DNA of 52,389 nucleotides. Origin: Comamonas thiooxydans (lineage in GTDB: Bacteria > Pseudomonadota > Gammaproteobacteria > Burkholderiales > Burkholderiaceae_C). Below the pieces are notes generated by a model. The model had not been told where the DNA came from. It made no database searches and saw only the letters and a program-made list of their open reading frames with translations. The stretch covers positions 1-52,389 of the forward strand of contig NZ_BBVD01000022.1 in assembly GCF_000964545.1 (NCBI RefSeq), read 5' to 3'. The translations under genes were made by a program, and so were the position numbers. Shown here piece after piece: positions 17,351 through 25,551 of this stretch (position 1 is the stretch's first letter; every line of letters begins with the position of its first letter).

Positions 17351-18508
17351 ATGATCAAAGGTTTGATGATCACGCCCCCGGTGATCGGCCGCATTGCCAT
17401 CGGCAAGGTGGTGGAGCGCAACGGCAAACGCCTGCCCGAGAAGGATGACGAGTTCACCATCACCACCCAGGTACAGACCCGCGGGCAGTGGATCCTGCAT
17501 CCGCTGGACGAGGCCCTGCGACAGACACAGTCCAACGGCATAAAAGAAGGCCCTAAGCCTTCCCTGTCTGATGGTAATGAAGAAGGTGACGGCAGCCTGC
17601 AGCCCACTGCATCCGTCCAGCCTTCGCCGCGCACTGGCAGGCGTTCGCTCAGGGAAAAGATGGGGGTGGTCACAGACGCTCAGCAGGCAACCGATTCCCA
17701 GGCTCAGCCTGCAGCGGCGGCGACCACGGCAACCACATCCACCCGGCGCAAGCTGCGCAGCATCCCCGTGCGGGTGCTGTTCAACGATCCAGATCTGAAT
17801 CTGCGTGCCCACTACACCTTGTTTGACCGCAGCACGGCCAGGCCTGTGTGTGTGGGTGACGGTGAGAGCAGCAAGCGGGTCACGAGCCAGGGACTGGCCT
17901 CCATGTCCTGCCCGGGACCTGATGCCTGCGCCTTCGGCCAGGACGGCTGCAAGCCCTATGGGCGACTGAACCTGGTGATTGGCGACAGCGACGAACTGGG
18001 CAGCTTTGTGTTCCGTACCACGGGCTTCAACAGTATCCGCACCTTGACCGCCCGGCTGCAGTACTTCGCTGCCGTGTCGGGTGGGCATCTGGCCGGCATG
18101 CCGCTGGAGCTCAAGCTGCGGGGCAAGTCCACGACGCAGTCGCATCGCTCGGCGATCTACTACGCGGATCTGGTCGTTCGCAGTGGCTTGACGTTAAACG
18201 AAGCCATTGCCCAGGCCCAGGAATTGGCGACACAACGCCAGGCTGCGGGATTTGATCAGCAGGCTTTGGATGAGGCGGCGAAGCTGGGCTATGCCAACGG
18301 CAGCTTTGAGGACTCGCCTGAAGAAGCTGCGGACATTGCGGAGGAGTTCTATCCCGAGAGCACCTTGCCTGAAAGCCTTGCAAAACCGGCAACGCATGCG
18401 GAGACCCCGCACCCGGCATCACCTCCTGCGCCATTTACTGGCTCGCAAACCAAGCCCCAAGGAATGCGTCGCCAGGGTGTCAATGGTACGCATAGGCCGT
18501 ATGCGTAA
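17351..18508 (+). CDS. Recombination-directionality-factor-like / hydrolase or metal-binding-like protein
   Basis: 385 residues from MIKGLMITPPVIGRI; GGAG at 17341 supports this ATG. The N-terminal half has the strand-rich pattern IGRIAIGKVVERNGKRLPEK and DDEFTITTQVQ. A low-complexity linker rich in Ala, Thr and Gln (about 85-135) leads to RSIPVRVLFNDPDLNLRAHY and a Cys-containing patch (MSCPGPDACAFGQDGCKPYG) that could bind metal. The C-terminus is helical and Pro-rich. Proteins like this are annotated in integrative elements either as hydrolase or metal-binding protein or as Gp3-like directionality factors. They may steer the integrase towards excision. The only integrase in this window is dead. 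Confidence 0.72.
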   Translation: MIKGLMITPPVIGRIAIGKVVERNGKRLPEKDDEFTITTQVQTRGQWILHPLDEALRQTQSNGIKEGPKPSLSDGNEEGDGSLQPTASVQPSPRTGRRSLREKMGVVTDAQQATDSQAQPAAAATTATTSTRRKLRSIPVRVLFNDPDLNLRAHYTLFDRSTARPVCVGDGESSKRVTSQGLASMSCPGPDACAFGQDGCKPYGRLNLVIGDSDELGSFVFRTTGFNSIRTLTARLQYFAAVSGGHLAGMPLELKLRGKSTTQSHRSAIYYADLVVRSGLTLNEAIAQAQELATQRQAAGFDQQALDEAAKLGYANGSFEDSPEEAADIAEEFYPESTLPESLAKPATHAETPHPASPPAPFTGSQTKPQGMRRQGVNGTHRPYA

Positions 18509-18580
18509 AGGCCGTGGACGTGGAAACCGTGGGCGCATGGTCTGTAGCCAAGTTTGTGCGCTCTTGTAACCATAGCAACT

Positions 18581-18934
18581 ATGGACAAAAAAGCATCCCA
18601 GCCGGGCCCCGAGCCGCAAAGACTCCCCGTGCTGGTGGCCTTCGGGAGGGTCGTTCGGCATTTGCGCAGGGAGCAGGGTTTCTCGCAGGAGACCTTTGCG
18701 CAGTACTGCGGCCTGGACCGCAGCTATCTGGGCGGCGTGGAGCGTGGCGAGAGAAACATCACCCTGGCCAACATGGAACGCATCATCTGCGCCCTGCATC
18801 TGAAGCCGTCGGAGTTCTTTGCGGCCCTGGATGAGGATTTCGCGAACCTGGCCCAGCAGGGCCATGTGATTCAGTTACGCGCCTTTGCCCCCAGAGCCCG
18901 CGCCCTGCGTACACAGGGCAAGCAGTCTTCATGA
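18581..18934 (+). CDS. XRE-family helix-turn-helix regulator
   Basis: 117 residues from MDKKASQPG. Residues about 20-80 form a Cro/C1-type helix-turn-helix: GRVVRHLRREQGFSQETFAQ, then CGLDRSYLGGVERGERNITL, then ERIICALHLKPSEFF. The first part matches the set of small regulators that keep integrative elements or restriction systems silent. It stands alone at the right end of the element cassette, 70 bases after the directionality-factor gene, on the same strand. Targets are unknown. Confidence 0.88.
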   Translation: MDKKASQPGPEPQRLPVLVAFGRVVRHLRREQGFSQETFAQYCGLDRSYLGGVERGERNITLANMERIICALHLKPSEFFAALDEDFANLAQQGHVIQLRAFAPRARALRTQGKQSS

Positions 18935-19103
18935 ACCTGCACCCGTTGTAGCCCTCTGCCCCAAACAGGCCACGGGCTCCAAGGCTGTGCCACACCGTTT
19001 TTGAATGGAGATCCACCCCGCCCCATCCATCCTTACTCCGCCCCATGGCCCGCCTCCCGTGGGCTTTCACATTCAAGACATATCCATAAAGAAGAGGGAA
19101 ACC

Positions 19104-20417
19104 ATGAAGAAGATTTCGAACCAAGGTATGGCTCAGTTGGCTCTGAGCGTTGTCACGGCCGCGGTGCTGACCGCCTGCGGCGGCGGCGGTGGCGCTAGCA
19201 GCAGCGAAGCTCCTGCCTCCAACTCGGCCTCGGCCAGTGGCGTGGCAGCCGTGGGCTCGCCCATTGCCGGCGGCGCCGTGACGCTGAAGTGCGCCTCCGG
19301 TGCTTCTGCCGCGGCCACGACCGGCACGGACGGCTCCTGGTCGGCCTCGCTCAAGGGCAGCGACTTTCCTTGCGTGATCCGTGTTGCCGGCGGCCAGGCC
19401 AATGGTCAAGCCCTGACCACGCCTTTACATTCCATGGTGGCAGCATCGGGTCTGGCCAATATCACGCCGTTGACCGATTTGATGGTCAGCATCGTGAGCG
19501 GCCAAAAGCCCGATGCCTGGTTCGATTCGGCCACCAATGGGAGCTTGAGCGGTGCGATCCATGCCGGCGCTTTGGCAACGGCTCAGGACAAGCTCAAGGC
19601 GGTTCTGTCCAGCCTGCCGGGCAAGCCGTCCTTGCCGGCTGGCTTCGATCCGCTGACCAGCCAGTTCCAGGCGCAAAAGGGGGATGCGGGGGATGATTTT
19701 CTGGAAAGCTATGGCGCGGCGCTGACTTCTGCAGGCCTGACGCAGTCGGAAGCGGCTGGCAGCGTGGCGGCTGGCGAGACTCTGACCCAGGCAGCCTTTG
19801 CCGGTACGGCTTTCACGACACCCAGCATGACCATGTTCCGCGCGGGTGCCGCAAAGACCAAGGCGGGCGATTTCGTTCTGTCGATGCCCGATCCCCAGCG
19901 CGGTCTGCTGACATCGAAGGCTTCCTTGGACATGGATGGCAATGTGAACCAGGTCGGCCTGCCCTTTGTGGCGGTGACCAGCCTGCTGGGCAATCGCATC
20001 GCGCAGTACTGCACGCCAGGCGCCGGCGCCTTTGGCTCCAGCCAGCACGGGCAGTACGCCTATCTGTCTGAGGACTGGGTGCCCGTCACCAATACCAGCG
20101 AGTTGCACGGCAAGGTGTTTAACGAATACGAGGACTGCAGCGCCACCGGCACGCTGGAATTCCGGGCCGACGATTCCGTGGTGTTCACCGAAAACGGTGG
20201 CGTTCCCGACGCCCCCAACTTCGGCTTCTCCAAGGCCTTGACCGGCGAGGGCATGGAGGACATTGCAGAAAACTCCATCACGCATGCCAAGGTCTACAAG
20301 ATCACCTTGGACGGCAAGACGACCTATGCCTATGTCGGTGTCTCGACCCAGAAGGGCCTGACCACACCGGTCATCGACGGCAAGGCCAACTACGTGACCA
20401 TAGGCATTTCCCAGTAA
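19104..20417 (+). CDS. Lipoprotein of unknown function with Ig-like N-terminal domain
   Basis: 437 residues from MKKISNQGMA; GAGGGAAA upstream supports this ATG over an earlier in-frame one. A signal peptide ends in the lipobox VLTAC at about residue 25, followed by a Gly and Ser linker. Residues 45-100 (VAAVGSPIAGGAVTLKCASG, then TTGTDGSWSASL) look like a carboxypeptidase-regulatory-type beta-sandwich. The rest is mixed, with an Ala-rich helical middle and a strand-rich end. It should be anchored to the outer membrane or stay in the periplasm. Such proteins are common in Comamonas and relatives, but I cannot assign a role. It lies between the mobile cassette and a second lipoprotein. Confidence 0.83.
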   Translation: MKKISNQGMAQLALSVVTAAVLTACGGGGGASSSEAPASNSASASGVAAVGSPIAGGAVTLKCASGASAAATTGTDGSWSASLKGSDFPCVIRVAGGQANGQALTTPLHSMVAASGLANITPLTDLMVSIVSGQKPDAWFDSATNGSLSGAIHAGALATAQDKLKAVLSSLPGKPSLPAGFDPLTSQFQAQKGDAGDDFLESYGAALTSAGLTQSEAAGSVAAGETLTQAAFAGTAFTTPSMTMFRAGAAKTKAGDFVLSMPDPQRGLLTSKASLDMDGNVNQVGLPFVAVTSLLGNRIAQYCTPGAGAFGSSQHGQYAYLSEDWVPVTNTSELHGKVFNEYEDCSATGTLEFRADDSVVFTENGGVPDAPNFGFSKALTGEGMEDIAENSITHAKVYKITLDGKTTYAYVGVSTQKGLTTPVIDGKANYVTIGISQ

Positions 20418-20635
20418 GCGTTGCCCGATCAACCTGCCTCTGCCGCCCAGCGGCCTCATCAAGCGATGCGTTCCATTGGAGCGCATCGCTTCTTGCTTTG
20501 TAGTTCCGAATCCCATGGGCACAGCCTTTGGCCCAGAAGCCCAGCCATCCTGGCTCACAGCTCACAGAGCCCAGCAGGCTTGGTACTGCCGTGCCTGGCC
20601 CTGCCCCACTTCACATTGACCGGAGAACTCTCTCG

Positions 20636-21406
20636 ATGAAAAAGCAACTCCTTCTTTTCACCGCCCTGGCCCTGGCTGGCTGCAGCTCTGCCCCCAGTGA
20701 CAGCGATCTCGAAAAATTCCTGGAGCCCCAGTTCGCTGCCTGCGAAAACGTCAAGGTGACGCACGTCAAAAAGACCAACGGCTATGAAGAAGATGGCCAT
20801 TACCGTGTCGAATTCACGTACGACATCGAACTCAAGGACCCCGATACCTTGAAGCGCATGCGCCAGACCTACCAGGAGGAGCGCGACCGCGTGAAAGCCT
20901 GGGAGGACGCTGGAAAGGCCGATCAACAGCAAATTGCGACACTCAAGACTGAGATCCTGGCGTTACGCAAGGAACACAACAGCAGCGCACCCCGCCGAGA
21001 GGACTTCAACTTCAACAATCCGCCGGGAATGGGTTTCCTGGAAGAAGACGCATATCGGAAAGCGCTGATCCAGTGGGAAAACGAGCATCCGCTGCCGGAC
21101 AGCCTGCGCCAGAAGATGCAGGCGCTCGATGCGATGGAGCAGGAAGCACGGCAAAAGCAAGAGCGCGACCAGCCCAAGAACACCATCTACAACAAGGTGA
21201 CAGACAGCGTCTGGTCCATGTACGTTGCGGGATGCCCGCATGGAGGCTCCACCAAGCTCTTATATCCTGCGCTGCTTCAGATCCGCAACGAAGCCGCCAA
21301 GGCACAGGACGTCCTGCACTGGCTGCAAGAGCAGCAGCTTCAGATGAAGGGCAAGATCACCATGCGCAAGACCGAGAACGGTTGGCGAGCACTGAGCGAA
21401 GGATGA
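20636..21406 (+). CDS. Lipoprotein with coiled-coil middle, unknown function
   Basis: 256 residues from MKKQLLLFTALALAGCSS; the lipobox LALAGC puts the lipidated Cys at residue 16. The mature start has a strand-rich part (VKVTHVKKTNGYEEDGHYRV, then VEFTYDIEL). A highly charged helical stretch follows (about 65-125 and 155-180) rich in Glu, Lys, Arg and Gln, probably coiled coil. The C-terminus contains a small Cys-containing motif (YVAGCPHGG). The gene follows the first lipoprotein by 218 bases on the same strand. I do not recognise the family; no enzyme motif is visible. Confidence 0.78.
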   Translation: MKKQLLLFTALALAGCSSAPSDSDLEKFLEPQFAACENVKVTHVKKTNGYEEDGHYRVEFTYDIELKDPDTLKRMRQTYQEERDRVKAWEDAGKADQQQIATLKTEILALRKEHNSSAPRREDFNFNNPPGMGFLEEDAYRKALIQWENEHPLPDSLRQKMQALDAMEQEARQKQERDQPKNTIYNKVTDSVWSMYVAGCPHGGSTKLLYPALLQIRNEAAKAQDVLHWLQEQQLQMKGKITMRKTENGWRALSEG

Positions 21407-21638
21407 TTTACGACAAGCGATGACCCATGCAGCCTGGCGCCTGGTGCGCTGGGCCCCATGTCATCGGACCTTGTTTTTTGCCCTGAGAACGACTTGATTG
21501 CTTTGTGCAAGGGCAATAAGGTTGACGCTGCGGCCAGCAGACAAGGAGTTGCCGCACAACACTTTGCTGTGTAGACCGCTCCGGACTCCGAACGGTGCTT
21601 TGACGAAATCAGCCAGAAACTGCTTTTACACAAGGCTG

Positions 21639-22538
21639 TCATTCTTGTGAGGAATGGCGCAAAGCATCGACCAATAGCGAGAACGCAGGCGAAGTGTGGC
21701 GACGGCTCGGGTAGTAGAGATGGTAAGGCTCGAAGGTCTTTCGCCAGTTAGCAAGAACTTCGACCAGGTCTCCGGTTTCCAGGGCTCCACGAACGTACGC
21801 CTGGGGAAGGTAGCTCAGGCCGAGGCCGGCCAAGGCGGCATCGCGTACCGAGGAAATGCTGTTGCTGACCAGTTGCCCTTCCACCTTCACGCGATACTCC
21901 TTTCCCCCATGGGCGAACAGCCAGGCAAAGTGCTCGCCATGCGTCGGCAGGCGCAGATTGATGCAGGCATGGTCCGTGAGATCGTGCGGATGCTTCGGCG
22001 CAGGCTTTCGAGCGAAGTAGGCTGGCGAACCGACCACAGCCATCGGATGCGAGTCGCTAATACGCACTGCAATCATGTCGTTTGCCACGAGGCGACCACG
22101 ACGGACGCCAGCATCGAAGCGTCCGCTCACGATGTCTGCGAGGCCATAGTCAATGGCCAGCTCGACCCGAATGTCTGGATACATGGGCAAGAACTGCGCA
22201 AGCGTAGGCTGCAGCACGCAGTGAACGGCGTATTCGTCGGCCGTGAGCCGGATTGATCCAGCGGGCTTGTCGCGCAAAGCGGTGATCTGTTCGAGCCCAG
22301 ATGCGATCTGGCTCATGGAGGGGCCGACCAATGCCAGCAACCGCTCGCCGGCTGCTGTCGGCGAGACGCTGCGCGTGGTGCGGGCGAAAAGCCGCAGCCC
22401 CAGCCGCGCCTCCAGCCCCCGGATGACCTGGCTCAAGGCCGATTGAGAAACCCCGAGGCGTGCTGCCGCACGAGTGAAGCTGGCTTCCTCGGCCACGGCA
22501 ATGAAAGCAATCAGGTCCTGCAGGTGACGCCCGTCCAT
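21639..22538 (-). CDS. LysR-family transcriptional regulator
   Basis: 299 residues, the normal LysR length. The N-terminus is the winged helix (LIAFIAVAEEASFTRAAARL, then GVSQSALSQVIRGLE). The effector-binding domain follows from about residue 90. It stands divergent from the alpha/beta hydrolase gene at 22752, the usual place for a regulator of its neighbour. It closely resembles, over its whole C-terminal part, the truncated LysR at the right end of the window (for example ADEYA-hydrophobic-H and DAALAGLGL-YLP in both). It probably senses a substrate of the downstream catabolic genes. The effector is unknown. Confidence 0.93.
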   Translation of the reverse strand: MDGRHLQDLIAFIAVAEEASFTRAAARLGVSQSALSQVIRGLEARLGLRLFARTTRSVSPTAAGERLLALVGPSMSQIASGLEQITALRDKPAGSIRLTADEYAVHCVLQPTLAQFLPMYPDIRVELAIDYGLADIVSGRFDAGVRRGRLVANDMIAVRISDSHPMAVVGSPAYFARKPAPKHPHDLTDHACINLRLPTHGEHFAWLFAHGGKEYRVKVEGQLVSNSISSVRDAALAGLGLSYLPQAYVRGALETGDLVEVLANWRKTFEPYHLYYPSRRHTSPAFSLLVDALRHSSQE

Positions 22539-22585
22539 TGATAAGCCTTGCTAATGATAGAAAGCTGATTTTGACGGATTATCAA
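22538..22585. promoter_or_regulatory. Inverted repeat in the LysR/hydrolase divergent promoter
   Basis: TTGATAA at 22538-22544 pairs exactly with TTATCAA at 22579-22585, with a further TGATAG at 22555-22560 between. It overlaps the LysR start codon side of the intergenic region, where autoregulatory LysR sites usually lie. Binding by this LysR is inferred. Confidence 0.4.
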
Positions 22586-22751
22586 AAGCACATGCAACTC
22601 CTACAGTTGCTCCTAAGCCGGTTGCTGCTGAGCCTCCCTGAATGAGCAACCCTTGAGATGGCTGGTGAAGTTTGGCGTTTAACAGCGCCAAGCTGGCTCC
22701 GTTCTTCAGCACCCGTCCTGATACCTACCCTCAACCGCGAAGGATTCAATC

Positions 22752-23690
22752 ATGACCCACATGAAAACCGTCACTTTCAAGAACCGCAACTGGGACGTCG
22801 CAGCGGTGTTGCGCCTGCCCGAGGACTTCGATGCTGGCAAGAAGTACCCCGCCATTGTTTGCGCCCACCCCATCAGTAGCTGCAAGGAACAAACATCCGG
22901 GGCGGTCTATGGCGATGCGTTGACCAAGGCAGGCTTTATCACCCTCGCTTTCGACGCCTCCACGCAAGGCGCAAGCGGCGGCGAACCCCGTTTCAGCGAG
23001 GACCCTGCCACTCGCGTCGAGGATTTCCGCTGCGCAGTTGACTACCTCGTCACGCAACCCTTCGTGGACGAAGCCCGCATTGGCGTACTGGGTGTATGCG
23101 GTGGTGGTGGCTATGCCATCAGCGCGGCGACAACCGACCACCGTTTCAGGGCAGTAGGCACTGTAGTCGCCGCCAACTACGGCCGCCTGATGCGCGAAGG
23201 AGACATGTCGCCCGACGCGCCCCTCAAGACTCTGGCCGCAATTGCCCAGCAACGTACGGCTGAAGCGAAGGGTGCAGCCCCCCTGATCGCCGGCTATATC
23301 CCGAACTCCGTTGAAGAGCGTGTGAAGGCCGGCATCACCGACATCGACATCAAGGAAGCCGTCGAATATTACCGGACGCCCCGGGGTCAGCAAGCCGGCT
23401 CTCCAAACAAGCTGCGCTTCACCAGCACTGGTCCGGCCATGAGCTGGGATGCGTTCGCCTTCACTGAGGAATTCCTGATCCAGCCGCTGCACATCGTGAT
23501 CGGCTCTGTCCCAGGGGGCTTTGGCTCGTATCGCGATGGTTTCGAGCTGTACCGGCGTGCGCGGTCATCTCAGAAGGCACTTCAAGTCGTGCAAGGTGCC
23601 AGTCACTATGATCTGTATGACCAACCCGAGGTTACGGGTAAGGCGCTGGAACAACTGATCCCGTTCTACAAAAAGCACCTCGGGTCATAA
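22752..23690 (+). CDS. Alpha/beta hydrolase, dienelactone-hydrolase-like with Cys nucleophile
   Basis: 312 residues. The start is MTHMKTVTFKNRNWDVAAVL; a second ATG three codons in is possible. The core is an alpha/beta hydrolase: VCAHPISSCKE (oxyanion-hole loop), FDASTQGASGGEPR, then the nucleophile elbow GVLGVCGGGGYA, with Cys where most esterases have Ser. GASHYDLYD near the end gives the catalytic His. The pattern fits the YcjY and dienelactone-hydrolase-like groups. It may cleave an ester or lactone in the pathway encoded downstream. The gene is divergent from the LysR regulator and 280 bases ahead of the crotonase gene. The substrate is unknown. Confidence 0.85.
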   Translation: MTHMKTVTFKNRNWDVAAVLRLPEDFDAGKKYPAIVCAHPISSCKEQTSGAVYGDALTKAGFITLAFDASTQGASGGEPRFSEDPATRVEDFRCAVDYLVTQPFVDEARIGVLGVCGGGGYAISAATTDHRFRAVGTVVAANYGRLMREGDMSPDAPLKTLAAIAQQRTAEAKGAAPLIAGYIPNSVEERVKAGITDIDIKEAVEYYRTPRGQQAGSPNKLRFTSTGPAMSWDAFAFTEEFLIQPLHIVIGSVPGGFGSYRDGFELYRRARSSQKALQVVQGASHYDLYDQPEVTGKALEQLIPFYKKHLGS

Positions 23691-23894
23691 GTGGCCTAGC
23701 ATGTAAGCTCCGAACATCGACTGTCTCCGACGGTCCTGTACGTTGTCCGCAACGGTACTCTGCTCGCCTTGGTCCTCGGCCCCCACACCGAGACGAGCAT
23801 GAGAGCCGACTGCTCAATCCGTTGCCGACAACCCCGGCCTATCTGGCTGGCGCAGCGTACCTTCAGCAAGCCGTGTGAACCTGTCTAAACCAAA

Positions 23895-23922
23895 GTACGG
23901 AACAACTGCCTGTCATTCATTG
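23895..23922 (+). promoter_or_regulatory. Shared element GTACGGAACA-N13-CATTG, copy A
   Basis: The left block is at 23895-23904 and CATTG is at 23918-23922, ending 51 bases before the crotonase start. The same two blocks with exactly the same 13-base spacing occur upstream of the porin and the first Bug receptor. It is probably a common operator or promoter element. The 283-base gap 23691-23973 holds no gene. Confidence 0.6.
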
Positions 23923-23973
23923 CTCAGCGAAAGCTCAGCCGGCTCAATCATTCCACGATCCATTTAGATTCAG

Positions 23974-24792
23974 ATGACCATGCTTTATGAAGATTTCCAG
24001 TTTCTCCAGTTTGATCGGCAAAACGACGGTGTGCTGCTCATCACCCTCAATCGGCCCGAAGTGATGAATGCCACCAATAACCGTATGCACTGGGAGCTGA
24101 CGCAGATTTGGGACGTAGTCCACAACGATTCCACCGTCAAGGCAGTCGTGGTTACCGGGGCAGGAGATCGCGCTTTTTCGGCCGGGGGCGACTTGTCCGT
24201 GGTGGAAGAAATGTCCAATAGCCACGAACACACCATGCGTGTGATGAAAGAGGCATCGGACCTCGTCTACAACATGCTCGCCTGCGACAAGCCTATCATT
24301 TCGGCAATCAACGGCACGGCCGTAGGTGCCGGACTGACCGTTGCACTGATGGCCGACATCAGCATCATGGCCGAGGATGCCAAGCTTACGGACGGCCACG
24401 CGCGTCTGGGCGTGTCGGCTGGCGACCATGCAGCCATCATCTGGCCCCTGCTGTGTGGCATGTCCAAAGCCAAGTACTACTTGATGACCGCCGACTTCGT
24501 CGATGGCAGGGAAGCCGAGCGCATTGGCCTCGTTACCTTCTGCACTCCGCGTGCCGAGGTGCTGCCCCGCGCGCTGGCCATCGCCGCCAAGCTGGCTGCC
24601 GGCAGTCAGGCTGCCATACGGGCAACCAAAAAAACACTCAACAACTGGATGCGCCAAGCCGGCCCGATTTTCGACAATTCACTCGCGATGGAAATGCTGT
24701 GCTTCCTCGGCCCGGATGTGAAGGAAGGGCTAGCCGCGCTGCGCGAGAAGCGCCAACCCGACTTCCCCTCGGCGAAGCTGCCCTGCCGCTAA
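23974..24792 (+). CDS. Enoyl-CoA hydratase/isomerase-family (crotonase fold) protein
   Basis: 272 residues. Crotonase motifs are clear: GAGDRAFSAGGDL (CoA and oxyanion-hole loop), AINGTAVGAGLTVALMADIS (second oxyanion-hole loop), and TDGHARLGVSAGDHAAIIWP. In standard hydratases the second loop carries a catalytic Glu and the third carries another in P-E-x-x-L-G; here these positions read Thr and His. The fold is intact, so the enzyme may work on a different acyl-CoA reaction, such as isomerisation, dehalogenation or hydrolysis. It starts just below copy A of the shared upstream element and is probably co-regulated with the porin and Bug receptor. Confidence 0.9.
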   Translation: MTMLYEDFQFLQFDRQNDGVLLITLNRPEVMNATNNRMHWELTQIWDVVHNDSTVKAVVVTGAGDRAFSAGGDLSVVEEMSNSHEHTMRVMKEASDLVYNMLACDKPIISAINGTAVGAGLTVALMADISIMAEDAKLTDGHARLGVSAGDHAAIIWPLLCGMSKAKYYLMTADFVDGREAERIGLVTFCTPRAEVLPRALAIAAKLAAGSQAAIRATKKTLNNWMRQAGPIFDNSLAMEMLCFLGPDVKEGLAALREKRQPDFPSAKLPCR

Positions 24793-25551
24793 TCCCATTG
24801 TCCCCATTGCCTTCGCCAACCGCGCCAGTCTGCCAAGTCCGGTCCCACGCCTGAGGGCAGGCCTGCTGGCAGGCCACCTCGGCTGCACCGGCGTGCACGC
24901 AATTACATGTGTTGTTGGCAAGCAACCTTCATGCCGTATTCACCTTCCTGCAATTCCATGCAGCCCGGCACAGGCTTGCGCATGGCCGGAGTTGCACGGG
25001 CATAGGTTGGCCACACGGGCAAGCGCCACCTGCCCATCCACCTCCTCCCGGTCACAGCAGCTGCCATGACCTGGAGATTGGCTCCTCCACCAGACGCAAG
25101 TCCCATCAGCCTAGCCGGAGCGACTCCAGGCCTTTGCATCGTGGCGGAGCGCAGCCGAAATCCGCCTCGTCATAGCGCAACTGCCCGCGGTTCATGGCCT
25201 GGATCGCTCCTGGCTTCAGTTGCGTGCGCGGAAGATATGCGTGCAGCGGCAGAACACCCGCCCCAATAGCCATCCGGTTCACAGAAGCTCAGCCGGCTCG
25301 GCAGGCGCCTTTTCCTGATCCCATTTTCTTTTTCGTTCGACACGGATGCGGCGTACGCCAGGCAAGACGCACATGCGGCTGACGGCCATTCGGCAAGCGC
25401 TCAGGAACCTCCTAAAACTGAAGTACGGAACATTCCGCAGGAAGCCATTGCACCCTTCTTCATGGCTCGCAGAAACTGGCTCACTACTGGCCAAGCCCGG
25501 CTACGCCAAGGAATAAGCATTTCCCCACCGCCCCAAAGAGGAGACATCTGC
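24793..25551. other. Long intergenic stretch, no gene seen
   Basis: About 760 bases between the crotonase and porin genes. Open frames here are short, lack ribosome binding sites and are not protein-like. The only feature I can support is copy B of the shared upstream element at 25423-25450. A degraded gene or untranslated leader of the porin is possible. Confidence 0.5.
25423..25450 (+). promoter_or_regulatory. Shared element GTACGGAACA-N13-CATTG, copy B
   Basis: The left block is at 25423-25432 and CATTG is at 25446-25450, ending about 101 bases before the porin start codon. It is preceded by CTAAAACTGAA, close to CTAAACCAAA before copy A. Confidence 0.6.

Noticed and set aside
18008..18018. 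GTTCCGTAC, the reverse of the shared catabolic element, inside the directionality-factor gene
   Set aside because: It is within coding sequence, lacks the CATTG block at the 13-base spacing and is far from the catabolic genes, so probably chance.
24903..25269. Short open frames in the crotonase-porin gap
   Set aside because: They lack ribosome binding sites, overlap each other on both strands and have Pro/Arg/Ser-rich compositions typical of noncoding GC-rich DNA.
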